From JAXLYX01 sp046351215 (GTDB taxonomy: Bacteria > Myxococcota_A > Polyangia > Polyangiales > Houyiibacteriaceae), in assembly GCA_046351215.1 (NCBI GenBank), contig JAXLYX010000007.1, forward strand, positions 248,001-312,000: a stretch of 64,000 nucleotides of DNA. Direction: 5' to 3'. Both the position numbers and the translations under genes were made by a program. Under the pieces are notes generated by a model. It saw nothing but the letters and a program-made list of their open reading frames with translations. It searched no databases and had not been told where the DNA came from. Below are positions 7,730 to 16,202 of the stretch, piece after piece (position 1 is the first letter of the stretch; each line of letters starts with the position of its first letter).

Positions 7730-8862
7730 TCTACCTCGACCATCACGCCGCGGCGCCCGTCGTACCCGAGGCGGTCTCGGCGATGCGTGCCGCCGAAGGC
7801 ATCGCGTTCGCGAATCCCTCGAGCCTGCATCGCCACGGGCGTCGGGCGCGCGAGCTCATGGAAGAGGCCCGGGCGCACGTCGCGCGGGCCGTCGGTGCGC
7901 GTGCCGCGGACGTGGTCTTCACCTCGGGCGGAACCGAGGCCGTGAACCTCGGCGTCTTCGGGCTCGCGGGCGGCGTGGAGCGCATCGTCACCACCACGAT
8001 CGAGCATCCGGCGGTCGTGGCGCCCTTGGCCACGCTCGAGCGACAGGGCATCGAGGTGATCCGCCTCCCGGTGGTCGAGGGTGTCGGGCTCGATCCCGAG
8101 GCCGTCGCCGCGCACCTCGATGCGCGGACCCTGGTCGCGATGCAGTGGGTGAACCACGAGGTCGGCACGATCCTGCCCGTCGAGGCGATCGCCCTCGCTT
8201 GCCGCAGCCGTGGAGCGAAGCTCGTGGTGGACGCGACCCAGGCGGTGGGCAAGGTGCCGATCGACGTGGGGACGGTCGGCTGCTCGGCGCTCGCCGTCGC
8301 CTCCCACAAGCTCGGCGGGCCCGCCGGAGCGGGCGCATTGATCGTCGAGCGCGGCCTCGAGCTCGAGCCGCGGATCGTCGGCGGAGGACAGGAACGCGGT
8401 CGACGCGCGGGGACTCCGGACGTCCTCTCGCTCGTCGGCTTCGGGGCCGCCTGCCGCCTCGTCGAAGAACGGCTCGAGGCGATGGATGCGGTCTCCGAAC
8501 GCCGCGATCGGCTCGAGGCGGCGCTCGGACGGTGGGGCGGCCGGACGAACGGGACGTCGCTGCCGCGGGTGGCGACGGTGACGCACGCGAGCTTCCCTGG
8601 CGCTCGCGGAACGCTCCTCGTCGCAGCGCTCGATCTCGAAGGACTCTCGGTCTCGAGCGGGGCCGCCTGCTCGTCGGGCCTCGACTCTCCGTCCCCGGTG
8701 ATCGCGAGCCTCGCCCCCGACGAGCCCTGGAGGGCTGCCGCCGGGCTCCGACTCTCCCTCGGGCCCGAGACGACCTCCGACGACGTCGAGGCGGCCCTCG
8801 CGATCCTCGAGCGGGTTCTTCCCCGCTTCCGCCCCGAGTCCGGGCGGAACCCGGGTCCTTGA
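7726..8862 (+). CDS. Cysteine desulfurase (NifS/IscS family)
   Basis: This PLP enzyme takes sulfur from L-cysteine as an enzyme-bound persulfide. The 378 residues include the N-terminal YLDHHAAAP, the substrate-proximal TTIEHPAVV histidine, the PLP lysine in VASHKLGGPAGAG and the active cysteine in SSGAACSSG. The start is GTG 7726, overlapping the previous stop (GTGA), which gives the normal N-terminus MIYLDHHAAAP. mnmA begins 32 bases downstream and needs exactly this sulfur donor, so supplying tRNA thiolation is the likely main job. A role in Fe-S cluster building cannot be excluded, but no iscU, sufBCD or scaffold gene is nearby. Confidence 0.92.
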   Translation: MIYLDHHAAAPVVPEAVSAMRAAEGIAFANPSSLHRHGRRARELMEEARAHVARAVGARAADVVFTSGGTEAVNLGVFGLAGGVERIVTTTIEHPAVVAPLATLERQGIEVIRLPVVEGVGLDPEAVAAHLDARTLVAMQWVNHEVGTILPVEAIALACRSRGAKLVVDATQAVGKVPIDVGTVGCSALAVASHKLGGPAGAGALIVERGLELEPRIVGGGQERGRRAGTPDVLSLVGFGAACRLVEERLEAMDAVSERRDRLEAALGRWGGRTNGTSLPRVATVTHASFPGARGTLLVAALDLEGLSVSSGAACSSGLDSPSPVIASLAPDEPWRAAAGLRLSLGPETTSDDVEAALAILERVLPRFRPESGRNPGP

Positions 8863-8894
8863 CGACCGGAGGACGCCGGACCACGCATCGTCCC

Positions 8895-9962
8895 ATGCCT
8901 CGTCCGGGCCGCATCCTCGTCGCCATGAGCGGTGGCGTCGACTCCTCGGTGGCCGCCGCGCTCCTGCGCGAGGCCGGCCACGAGGTCGTCGGCGTGACGC
9001 TGCATCTCTGGGACGCGGACGGGAGCTCGAAGGTCGGACGATGCTGCGCCCCCGAGGATCGGGAGGACGCCCGCCGGAGCTGCGATGCGCTCGGGATCCC
9101 GCACTACGTGATCGACGAGCGCGAGGCCTTCCTCGAGCACGTCGTCGAGCCCTTCCTCGACGAGTACCGGAGGGGCCGCACGCCGATCCCCTGCGTGCAC
9201 TGCAACCGCACGGTGAAGCTCGTGAAGCTCGTCGGGATCGCCGAGCAGCTCGGGTGCACCCACGTCGCGACGGGCCATTACGCCCGGCTCGAGCACGATG
9301 CCGACGGGCTCGTGCATCTCCTCCGCGGGCGCGATGCCGGCAAGGATCAGAGCTACTTCCTCTTCGGCCTGCCTCAGTCGACGCTCGCCCGACTCGTCTT
9401 CCCGCTCGGCGCGCGCGACAAGGTCGAGACGCGCGCCGAGGGACGACGGCTGGGCGTGCCGAACGCCGAGAAGCCCGACTCGCAGGAGCTCTGCTTCATC
9501 CCCGACGGCGACGTGCAGGGCTTCGTCCGGAGCCGGCGTGGACCCGGGCGGGAAGGGCGGATCCTCGACGCGGAGGGGCGCGAGCTCGGACGGCACGAGG
9601 ACGTGAGCGCGTTCACGGTCGGTCAGCGGCGGGGGCTCCCGCTCGGAGGCGGACACGGATCGCCCCGATACGTCCTCCGGATCGTCCCCGACACCCACGA
9701 CGTCGTCGTCGGAGAGGCCGACGCCCTCGGCTCCCCGGAGCTCGAGGCGGAGCACGCCCACTGGACCGCGCGGCGCCCCGAGCGGCCGTTCCGGGGAGAG
9801 GTCCGGATCCGGTACCGTCACGCCGCCGCCCCGGCCCTCGTCGAGCCGACGGAGCGGGGCTTCCGCGTCCGATTCGACGCGCCTCAGAGGGCGATCACCC
9901 CAGGTCAGGCTGCGGTCGTGTATGTTGGCGACGAGGTGGTGGGCGGTGGCTACATCGTCTGA
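8895..9962 (+). CDS. mnmA: tRNA-specific 2-thiouridylase MnmA
   Basis: MnmA activates uridine 34 of Glu, Gln and Lys tRNAs with ATP and inserts sulfur, making 2-thiouridine. The 355-residue protein shows the PP-loop AMSGGVDSSVAAALL, the first catalytic cysteine in PCVHCNRTVK, GHYAR, DQSYFLFGL and the second catalytic cysteine in SQELCFIPDGD. The C-terminal beta-barrel is complete (TVGQRRGLPLGG, then AITPGQAAVVY). The ATG at 8895 leads directly into the PP-loop. It follows the desulfurase gene, its likely sulfur source. The last 41 bases overlap the possible start of the lipoprotein gene downstream. Confidence 0.95.
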   Translation: MPRPGRILVAMSGGVDSSVAAALLREAGHEVVGVTLHLWDADGSSKVGRCCAPEDREDARRSCDALGIPHYVIDEREAFLEHVVEPFLDEYRRGRTPIPCVHCNRTVKLVKLVGIAEQLGCTHVATGHYARLEHDADGLVHLLRGRDAGKDQSYFLFGLPQSTLARLVFPLGARDKVETRAEGRRLGVPNAEKPDSQELCFIPDGDVQGFVRSRRGPGREGRILDAEGRELGRHEDVSAFTVGQRRGLPLGGGHGSPRYVLRIVPDTHDVVVGEADALGSPELEAEHAHWTARRPERPFRGEVRIRYRHAAAPALVEPTERGFRVRFDAPQRAITPGQAAVVYVGDEVVGGGYIV

Positions 9963-10548
9963 GGCTCGTCGGCGACGCTCGTGCATCCCGTGGCTCGTGC
10001 TGGCCGCGGCGGCGCTCGGCGCGGGTTGTTCCCCGGTGGGTACGGGTGTCGGCTCCGTCGAGGGAACCATCGCCGTCCCCGAATGCGACATCCCGCCGGG
10101 CCCCTACAGCCTCGGGCCGCGCTTCTTCGCCGCCGAGCCGGTGGACGACTTCCTCACGATCCGGGTCCAGAACAATTCCGAGCCGATCGACCTCGCCGAC
10201 GGGGTCCTCGTGGAGGTCGTCTCCGCCTCGATGGTGCAGGAGTCGATGCTCGGGCAGCCGATCCCGCTCTCGATCGATCCGCAGGCTCCGGTCCGGATGT
10301 CGTTCTACCTGCTCCGGAGGTGTCCGAGCACGCGCACGAGCGCCGGCCCGGTCGTCAGCGCGGTGTCGGGTACGATCACCTTCACCGCGATCTATGCGCA
10401 GAACGTGTCGACGGACGATCGCCTGATCGAGGCGACCTTCGACTCGGTCCACTTCGCCGATCCGGACGATCCCGACGCGTACGCCGACCTCTCCGGGAGC
10501 TTCCGGTTCCTCTTCAGCCGCGGTCGCCCCCTCCAGGTCTATCCGTGA
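9922..10548 (+). CDS. Small lipoprotein of unknown function
   Basis: The 208 residues start with a signal region ending in the lipobox LGAGC, so the mature protein is lipid-anchored. The ATG at 9922 overlaps mnmA by 41 bases; a GTG at 9946 has GAGGTGG before it and gives a more normal short n-region with the arginine cluster RRRRS, so it may be the true start. The mature part is a compact beta-rich domain (LTIRVQNNSEPIDLADG; SGTITFTAIYAQNV) with a cysteine pair that might be bridged. I recognise no family. It sits between mnmA and the RNA methyltransferase gene, whose GTG overlaps its stop, which suggests cotranscription rather than shared function. Confidence 0.7.
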   Translation: MLATRWWAVATSSEARRRRSCIPWLVLAAAALGAGCSPVGTGVGSVEGTIAVPECDIPPGPYSLGPRFFAAEPVDDFLTIRVQNNSEPIDLADGVLVEVVSASMVQESMLGQPIPLSIDPQAPVRMSFYLLRRCPSTRTSAGPVVSAVSGTITFTAIYAQNVSTDDRLIEATFDSVHFADPDDPDAYADLSGSFRFLFSRGRPLQVYP

Positions 10549-11852
10549 GCCGTCGCGAGCCGAAGAGAGAGCCGCCCCTCGAGGGGCGGGTCGTGGGGCT
10601 CGCGCGCGGCGGTGACGCCGTCGTCGAGACCGCGCACGGGAGGGTCTACGTTCCCCTCGTCGCGCCGGGCGACCGGATCCGTCTGCGGATCGTCGAGCGG
10701 GATCGACGGATCGTGCGGGGAGAGGCGCTCGCGGTGATCGAAGCCGGAGCGGCGCGCGTGGACTCGCCGTGCGCGTACGCGGATCGCTGCGGCGGCTGCC
10801 CGTTCCTCGTCGTCGACCTCGAGACCCAGCGGCGCACCAAGCTCGGATTCCTCGAGTCCGCCCTGCCGCGCGGCGGCGTCGCCCCCGGGCTCGAGGCACG
10901 GATCGTCGCGGCGGGCGCACCGCTCGGCTACCGTCGGCGAGCGCGCCTCGCGTTCGAGCGCGTCCGGACCGGCGTGCACCTCGGCTACCGTCCACGCCGC
11001 TCGCGCGGGGTGGTGGACGTCGAGCGCTGCGTCGTGCTCTCCGAGGCACTCGCCGAGGGGCTCGCGGCGCTCCGTCCGGAGCTGCTCCCGGCGCTCGAGG
11101 GAAGCGGCGAGATCCGCCTCTCCGTGGGCGCGGAGGGCAGGGCGATCGCCGTGATCGAATCCGAGGGCCCGCAGCCCGCGAGGGTCTACGAGCTCGCCGA
11201 GCGCCTCGTCGGAGCGCGCTTCGCCGGCCTCGCGATCCGAGCCGGCGGGGCGTCGGCGCCCGCCCTCTTCGGCGATCCCGTCGAGACGATCCCCCATCCG
11301 TCGGGGCTCGGGCTCCGCGGCACGGTCGGCGGTTTCTCTCAGGCGAACGACGCCGTGAACACCGAGCTCGTACGGGCCGTGGTGGAGCTCGCCCGCCCCG
11401 AGGGCGCGCGCATCCTCGAGCTCTACGCCGGCTCCGGCAACCTGACCGTGGCGCTCGCGCCTTCGGCCCTCTCGCACACGGCCGTCGAGCTCGATCGCGA
11501 GGCGAGCGAGGCCTGCCGTCGCAACGTCGCGGCGATCGGGGCCGCGGTGCGCGTGGTCACGGCCGATGCGGCGGCGGCGCCGCGCGGCCCCGTGGACGTG
11601 ATCGTGCTCGACCCCCCGCGGACGGGCGCCGAAGAGGCGATCGAGACCGTCCTCGCGTGCGCACCGCACCGAGTCGTCTACGTGTCCTGCGACACGGGCA
11701 CCCTCGGGCGCGACCTCGCCCGCCTCGCGTCGGCCGGCTACGTCGTCGACGCCGCATGGGCCTTCGACATGTTCCCCGGCACCCCCCACGTGGAGTCCCT
11801 GGTCCGCCTCGTCCGGAGGCCGATGCTTGCCCCCGTACCGGGGGAACGCTAG
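10545..11852 (+). CDS. TrmA/RlmD-family RNA uracil-C5 methyltransferase
   Basis: This is a SAM-dependent RNA 5-methyluridine methyltransferase. The GTG at 10545 overlaps the previous TGA. The protein (435 residues) has a short TRAM-like N-terminus, then an Fe-S cysteine group PCAYADRCGGCPF (three cysteines) with a possible fourth in VERCVVL. The Rossmann part shows LELYAGSGNL, LDPPRTG and the catalytic cysteine in VVYVSCDTGTLGRDLA. The Fe-S motif favours the RlmC/RlmD branch (23S rRNA) over TrmA (tRNA), but I cannot decide the target nucleotide by eye. The reading frame ends 13 bases before nrdR. Confidence 0.88.
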   Translation: MSRREPKREPPLEGRVVGLARGGDAVVETAHGRVYVPLVAPGDRIRLRIVERDRRIVRGEALAVIEAGAARVDSPCAYADRCGGCPFLVVDLETQRRTKLGFLESALPRGGVAPGLEARIVAAGAPLGYRRRARLAFERVRTGVHLGYRPRRSRGVVDVERCVVLSEALAEGLAALRPELLPALEGSGEIRLSVGAEGRAIAVIESEGPQPARVYELAERLVGARFAGLAIRAGGASAPALFGDPVETIPHPSGLGLRGTVGGFSQANDAVNTELVRAVVELARPEGARILELYAGSGNLTVALAPSALSHTAVELDREASEACRRNVAAIGAAVRVVTADAAAAPRGPVDVIVLDPPRTGAEEAIETVLACAPHRVVYVSCDTGTLGRDLARLASAGYVVDAAWAFDMFPGTPHVESLVRLVRRPMLAPVPGER

Positions 11853-11865
11853 GTTCCGCGGCGCG

Positions 11866-12324
11866 ATGCGCTGCCCGTTCTGCGGCACCCTGGACAACAA
11901 GGTGATCGACTCCCGCCTGGCCTATGGCGGCGAGGCGACTCGGCGCCGCCGCGAGTGCGAGGGGTGCCAGCGCCGGTACACGACGTACGAGCGGGTCGAG
12001 CAGACCCTGCCGATGGTCGTGAAGCAGGACGGCCGCCGCCAGCCCTTCGACCGTCAGAAACTGCTCGCCGGCCTGCGCCGGGCGTGCGTGAAGCGCCCGG
12101 TCTCCTCCGAGGCGCTCGAACGGCTCCTCGACGAGCTCGAGCGGGCGCTGATCGAACGCGGCGAGCCCGAGGTCCCCTCGGCGGAGATCGGGAACCAGGT
12201 GCTCTCGGCCCTCAAGGACCTCGACCAGGTCGCCTACGTCCGCTTCGCGAGCGTCTACCGCGACTTCAAGGACGTGCACGAATTCATGGCGGAGCTGAGC
12301 TCGCTCCTCGGAGAGGGCGGATGA
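11866..12324 (+). CDS. nrdR: Transcriptional repressor NrdR
   Basis: NrdR senses ATP/dATP and represses ribonucleotide reductase genes. The start at 11866 gives the canonical MRCPFCG N-terminus; an upstream in-frame ATG at 11827 would only add non-conserved residues. The zinc ribbon uses C3, C6, C31 and C34. The ATP-cone follows (VVKQDGRRQPFDRQKLLAGL) and the length of 152 residues is standard. It heads the riboflavin operon: its TGA overlaps the ribD ATG (ATGA). The nrdR-ribD-ribE arrangement, often ending in nusB, is seen in many bacteria. Confidence 0.96.
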   Translation: MRCPFCGTLDNKVIDSRLAYGGEATRRRRECEGCQRRYTTYERVEQTLPMVVKQDGRRQPFDRQKLLAGLRRACVKRPVSSEALERLLDELERALIERGEPEVPSAEIGNQVLSALKDLDQVAYVRFASVYRDFKDVHEFMAELSSLLGEGG

Positions 12325-13424
12325 GCTCCGCGTTCGACCGCCGCATGATGCGTCTCGCGCTGCGGGAGGCCCTGAGGGGGCGTCCGAGCCCGAATCCCTA
12401 CGTGGGCGCCGCCGTCGTGAAGGACGGCGAGCTCGTGACGCTCGGCTACCACGCGAAGGCCGGCCAGGCCCACGCGGAGGTCGACGCCATCCGCAAGGCG
12501 GGCGACGCCATCCGCGGCTCGACGCTCTACGTCACCTTCGAGCCGTGCAACCACCACGGACGCACGGGGCCCTGCACCGAGGCGATCCTCGCCGCAGGCG
12601 TCCGCCGCGTCGTTATCGGCTGCCGCGATCCCCATCCCCACGTGCCCGGCGCGATGGAACGCCTGCAGGCCGCCGGTCTCGAGGTGGAGGTCGGCGTCTG
12701 CCAGGACGAGGCCGAGCTCCTCGTCGCCGACTTCGCCAAGCACATCTCCACGGGCCTGCCGTTCGTGACGGCGAAGGCGGCGATCACCCTCGACGGTCGC
12801 ATGGCGACGGCGAGCGGCGACTCCAAGTGGATCACGAGCGAGCGTGCCCGAAAGGAAGCGCATCGCCTCCGCGACCGGAGCGACGCGATCCTGGTCGGCG
12901 TCAGCACCGTCCTCGCCGACGATCCCGAGCTCACGGTCCGCCTCGTGGAGGGCCGCAATCCGACGCGGATCGTCCTCGACACCACCCTCCGGACGCCGCT
13001 CGACGCCAAGATCGTGCGCACCGTCGACCAGGCGAAGACCCTGATCTTCCACGGCCCGGGCGTGGATCCGAAGCGGGCCGCCGCCCTCTCGGAGCTCGGC
13101 GTGGAGCTCGTCGAGATCCCGATGTCCTGCGGCAAGGTCGACCTCGACGTCGTGCTGAAGAACCTCGGGGGCCGCGGCGTGGTCCGCCTCCTCGTCGAGG
13201 GCGGCCCGAAGGTCCTCGCCTCGCTCTTCGCGCGACACCACGTCGATCGCGTGGCCGCGTTCGTCGCGCCGAAGCTGATCGGCGACGCGTCGGCTCCGGG
13301 TCTCGGCTCGCCCCATCGCGCGCTGCACATGAACGAGGCCGTGACGCTCGAGAAGACGCGCATCAAGCGGCTCGGCCCGGACGTCCTCTTCGTCGGCGAG
13401 ATCGCCCGCCGCGGGGCGGACTGA
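12321..13424 (+). CDS. ribD: Bifunctional riboflavin deaminase/reductase RibD
   Basis: RibD carries out two steps after GTP cyclohydrolase II: deamination of the pyrimidine and reduction of its ribosyl side chain. In the 367-residue protein the N-terminal deaminase has the zinc site H51-A-E53 and C76/C85 (PCNHHGRTGPC). The reductase half begins about residue 145 (FVTAKAAITLDGRMATASG) and ends with VEGGPKVLASLF. ATG 12321 overlaps the nrdR stop, and the TGA shares a base with the ribE ATG, so translation of nrdR-ribD-ribE is coupled. Both domains look intact. Confidence 0.96.
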   Translation: MSSAFDRRMMRLALREALRGRPSPNPYVGAAVVKDGELVTLGYHAKAGQAHAEVDAIRKAGDAIRGSTLYVTFEPCNHHGRTGPCTEAILAAGVRRVVIGCRDPHPHVPGAMERLQAAGLEVEVGVCQDEAELLVADFAKHISTGLPFVTAKAAITLDGRMATASGDSKWITSERARKEAHRLRDRSDAILVGVSTVLADDPELTVRLVEGRNPTRIVLDTTLRTPLDAKIVRTVDQAKTLIFHGPGVDPKRAAALSELGVELVEIPMSCGKVDLDVVLKNLGGRGVVRLLVEGGPKVLASLFARHHVDRVAAFVAPKLIGDASAPGLGSPHRALHMNEAVTLEKTRIKRLGPDVLFVGEIARRGAD

Positions 13425-14083
13425 TGTTCACCGGCATCGTGCAGCAGATCGGCGTCGTCCGACGGATCGAGCGGGGGGCGAGCGGCGCCGTGCTCCACGT
13501 CGGCTGCCGCTTCGCCTCGCTGGTGCTCGGCGAGTCGATCGCGACGCAAGGCGTGTGTCTCACGGTGACCCGCGACCTCGGGGACGGCTTCCTCGCCGAC
13601 GCCTCGGCCGAGACGCTGGCGACGACGAAGCTCGGCGCGCTCCGCCCCGGCTCCCGCGTCCACCTCGAGCGGGCGCTCTCGGCGGCCGACCGCCTCGGCG
13701 GCCATCTCGTCAGCGGACACGTCGACGGAGTGGGGCACGTGGTCGAGCGGTCGGCGGTGGGCGACGCGGCGAAGGTCGTGTTCGAGGTGCCTCCGCGCCT
13801 CGCGCCGTTCCTCGCGCCGAAGGGTTCGATCACCATCGACGGCGTCTCGCTGACGGTGAACGGCGCGTCCGGCGACCGGTTCGACGTGATGCTCGTCCCG
13901 TTCACGCGCTCCGAGACCCTCTTCGACGAGCTCGCCCCCGGCGACGCCGTGAACCTCGAGGTCGACGTGCTCGCGAAGTACGTCGCCCGCCTCCTCGGCC
14001 GCCCCGGAGTGGACGGTCTCGACCCAGGCTCGGGCGGGGGCGGCGTGACGCTGGACCTGCTCCGGCGGCACGGCTACATCTAG
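13424..14083 (+). CDS. ribE: Riboflavin synthase alpha subunit
   Basis: This enzyme dismutates two 6,7-dimethyl-8-ribityllumazine molecules to riboflavin. The 219 residues contain the two tandem lumazine-binding barrels typical of the family: the first opens MFTGIVQQIGVV, and the second follows HLVSGHVDGVG. The catalytic-type N-terminal MFTGI is intact. The C-terminus has a glycine run, SGGGGGV, just before the end. It lies between ribD (1-base overlap) and ribB, with 35 bases to the latter. Confidence 0.95.
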   Translation: MFTGIVQQIGVVRRIERGASGAVLHVGCRFASLVLGESIATQGVCLTVTRDLGDGFLADASAETLATTKLGALRPGSRVHLERALSAADRLGGHLVSGHVDGVGHVVERSAVGDAAKVVFEVPPRLAPFLAPKGSITIDGVSLTVNGASGDRFDVMLVPFTRSETLFDELAPGDAVNLEVDVLAKYVARLLGRPGVDGLDPGSGGGGVTLDLLRRHGYI

Positions 14084-14118
14084 GGCCCCACGCCCCGTGG
14101 GAGAGTAGGCAGTCCTCC

Positions 14119-15261
14119 ATGCGCACCGCCATCGAACGGGTCCTCGCGGCCCTCGACGACATCCGCGAAGGCAAGATGGTCATCCTCGTCGACGACGAGG
14201 ATCGCGAGAACGAGGGCGACCTCGTGATGGCCGCCGACAAGACCACGCCCGAAGCCATCAATTTCATGGCGAAGCACGCGCGCGGCCTCATCTGCCTGAG
14301 CCTCAACGAGGACCGCATCCAGCAGCTCGATCTGCCGATGATGGTCGACGAGAACCGCTCGACGCGCAGCACCGCCTTCACGATCTCCATCGAGGCCCGC
14401 CATGGCGTGACGACGGGCATCAGCGCGCACGATCGGGCGCATACGGTGCTGACGGCGGTCGCGCCGGACGCGCGGCCGCGCGACCTCGTGAGCCCGGGTC
14501 ATATCTTCCCGCTCAAGGCGCGCCCCGGCGGCGTCCTGCAGCGCACGGGCCACACCGAGGGCTCCGTGGACCTCGCTCGGTTGGCGGGCTGCTTCCCGGC
14601 CGGCGTGATCTGCGAGATCATGAAGGACGACGGGACGATGGCGCGCCTTCCGGACCTCATCGAGTTCGGCAAGGAGCACAACCTCCGCATCCTCAGCATC
14701 GCGGACCTCATCGAGTACCGGCTCTCGCGCGAGAAGCTCGTGAAGCGGCTCCGCTCGGAGCCCGTGACCATGCCGAGCGGCCGCGAGTGGACCGCGCACG
14801 TCTACGAGGTCGAGGCGGACGACCGCCGGCAGTTCCTCGCGATGCAGTACGGCGCGGTCCATCAGGATCAGCCCACCCTGATCCGGGTGCACACGGGAAG
14901 CGTCCTCGGCGACATCTTCCGCGTCCGGATGGGCCGTCGCGTCTACATGGGCGACGCGGTCGAGCGGATCGAGCAGGAGGGGTCGGGCGTCGTGCTCTTC
15001 CTCCCCGGCCGGCCGGACCCGATGGCGGATCTCGCCTTCTACCTGGGCGAGCCCATCCAGATCCAATCGAGCGACCAGGGCGAGGTGCTCCGCGAGTACG
15101 GGCTCGGCGCCCAGGTCCTCGCGGACCTCGGGCTGCACCGCGTGCGGATCATGACGAACCGCCCGCGGCGCGTGCCGAGCCTCGAGGCCTACGGTCTCGA
15201 GATCGTCGACCAGATCCTGGTCTCCGCCGTGGACGGCACCCGCGGCGAAGCGCGAGACTGA
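14119..15261 (+). CDS. ribB: DHBP synthase with degenerate GTP cyclohydrolase II domain (RibBX-like)
   Basis: The first 205 or so residues are a complete 3,4-dihydroxy-2-butanone-4-phosphate synthase with DDEDRENEGDLVMAA, the RTGHTEGSVDLARLAG block and a C-terminal YRLSREKLV. The remaining 175 residues align with GTP cyclohydrolase II in layout, but the zinc motif (three cysteines in active enzymes, around SECLTGDVFGSLRCDCG) reads RVHTGSVLGDIFRVRMG, and the whole half contains no cysteine. It should not hydrolyse GTP. This matches the published RibBX variant common in Proteobacteria. The total of 380 residues is normal for RibBA-type fusions. GTP cyclohydrolase II must lie outside the window. 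The gene is between ribE and ribH. Confidence 0.92.
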   Translation: MRTAIERVLAALDDIREGKMVILVDDEDRENEGDLVMAADKTTPEAINFMAKHARGLICLSLNEDRIQQLDLPMMVDENRSTRSTAFTISIEARHGVTTGISAHDRAHTVLTAVAPDARPRDLVSPGHIFPLKARPGGVLQRTGHTEGSVDLARLAGCFPAGVICEIMKDDGTMARLPDLIEFGKEHNLRILSIADLIEYRLSREKLVKRLRSEPVTMPSGREWTAHVYEVEADDRRQFLAMQYGAVHQDQPTLIRVHTGSVLGDIFRVRMGRRVYMGDAVERIEQEGSGVVLFLPGRPDPMADLAFYLGEPIQIQSSDQGEVLREYGLGAQVLADLGLHRVRIMTNRPRRVPSLEAYGLEIVDQILVSAVDGTRGEARD

Positions 15262-15289
15262 ATCCCCCGAAAGCGAACCGGAGCCCCCC

Positions 15290-15781
15290 ATGACCACGTT
15301 GCTCAAGACCTACGAAGGCGGCCTCACGGGCCTCGGTGACGCGCGCTTCGCCATCGTCAGCTCGCGCTTCAACCATTTCGTCGTCGACCGCCTCGTCGAC
15401 GGCGCCGTCGACTGCCTCGTCCGCCACGGGGTGCCGAACGCGCACGTCGTCCTCGCGCGCACGCCGGGCGCGTGGGAGCTGCCGCTCACGGTGCAGCGCC
15501 TCGCGAAGTCGGGGAAGTTCGACGCCGTGATCGCGCTGTCCGCGGTCATCCGCGGCTCGACGCCGCACTTCGACTACGTCGCCGGGGAGGCGAGCAAGGG
15601 CTGCGCCCAGACGATGATGCAGACCGGCGTGCCCATCCTCTTCGGGGTGCTCACGACCGACACCATCGAGCAGGCGATCGAGCGCTCGGGCACGAAGGCG
15701 GGGAACAAGGGCTGGGACGCGGCGATGGCGGCCCTCGAGATGGTCTCGCTCGGTCGCACCCTCGCGGCCGACGGCATCTGA
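15290..15781 (+). CDS. ribH: 6,7-dimethyl-8-ribityllumazine synthase
   Basis: Lumazine synthase condenses DHBP with the ribitylaminopyrimidine to the precursor of riboflavin. The 163 residues show RFAIVSSRFNHF, TPGAWELPLTV, the phosphate/substrate loop AVIRGSTPHFDYVAGEASKG and PILFGVLTTDTIEQA with the catalytic-region histidine in PHFDYV. It is followed after 6 bases by nusB, the usual arrangement. The N-terminus TTLLKTYEGGL is a normal family opening. Confidence 0.96.
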   Translation: MTTLLKTYEGGLTGLGDARFAIVSSRFNHFVVDRLVDGAVDCLVRHGVPNAHVVLARTPGAWELPLTVQRLAKSGKFDAVIALSAVIRGSTPHFDYVAGEASKGCAQTMMQTGVPILFGVLTTDTIEQAIERSGTKAGNKGWDAAMAALEMVSLGRTLAADGI

Positions 15782-15787
15782 GCGGCC

Positions 15788-16198
15788 ATGGGCTCCCGAC
15801 GCAAGGGCCGCGAGTCGGCCCTCCAGATCCTCTACCAGATCGACACCTCCGGCACGTCCGCCGAGCAGGCGATCGCCCTCTACTTCGCGCATCTCTCGAG
15901 CTCCGAGGAAGGCGAGGACTTCGCCTCGGAGCTCGTGCGGCTCTTCGATCGCGATCACGATCGCATCGACGGGCTCATCCGAGACGTCTCGCACCACTGG
16001 CGCCTCGAGCGCATGACCCGCGTCGACAGGAACATCCTGCGGCTCGGCGTGACGGAGCTCCTCCACTGCGCCGACGTGCCCCGGCGCGTCACGCTGAACG
16101 AGGCGGTCGAGCTCGCGAAGCGGTTCGGCAGCGAGGGAAGCGCGGGCTTCGTCAACGGCGTGCTCGATCGGGTGGCGACGGACCTCGGCAAGGAGTAG
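15788..16198 (+). CDS. nusB: Transcription antitermination factor NusB
   Basis: NusB binds boxA RNA with S10/NusE and helps antitermination in rRNA operons. The 136-residue all-helical protein begins with the arginine-rich MGSRRKGRESALQILYQID and ends with the conserved NEAVELAKRFGSEGSAGFVNGVLDRV. It is six bases after ribH, continuing the riboflavin operon, and five bases before the small LAP-N-like gene. Confidence 0.96.
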   Translation: MGSRRKGRESALQILYQIDTSGTSAEQAIALYFAHLSSSEEGEDFASELVRLFDRDHDRIDGLIRDVSHHWRLERMTRVDRNILRLGVTELLHCADVPRRVTLNEAVELAKRFGSEGSAGFVNGVLDRVATDLGKE

Positions 16199-16202
16199 GG
16201 GG

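Noticed and set aside
12200..12330. FMN riboswitch before ribD
   Set aside because: ribD starts inside the nrdR stop; there is no leader space and no FMN aptamer pattern.
14119..15261. Fully active bifunctional RibBA
   Set aside because: The GTP cyclohydrolase II part has no zinc cysteines.
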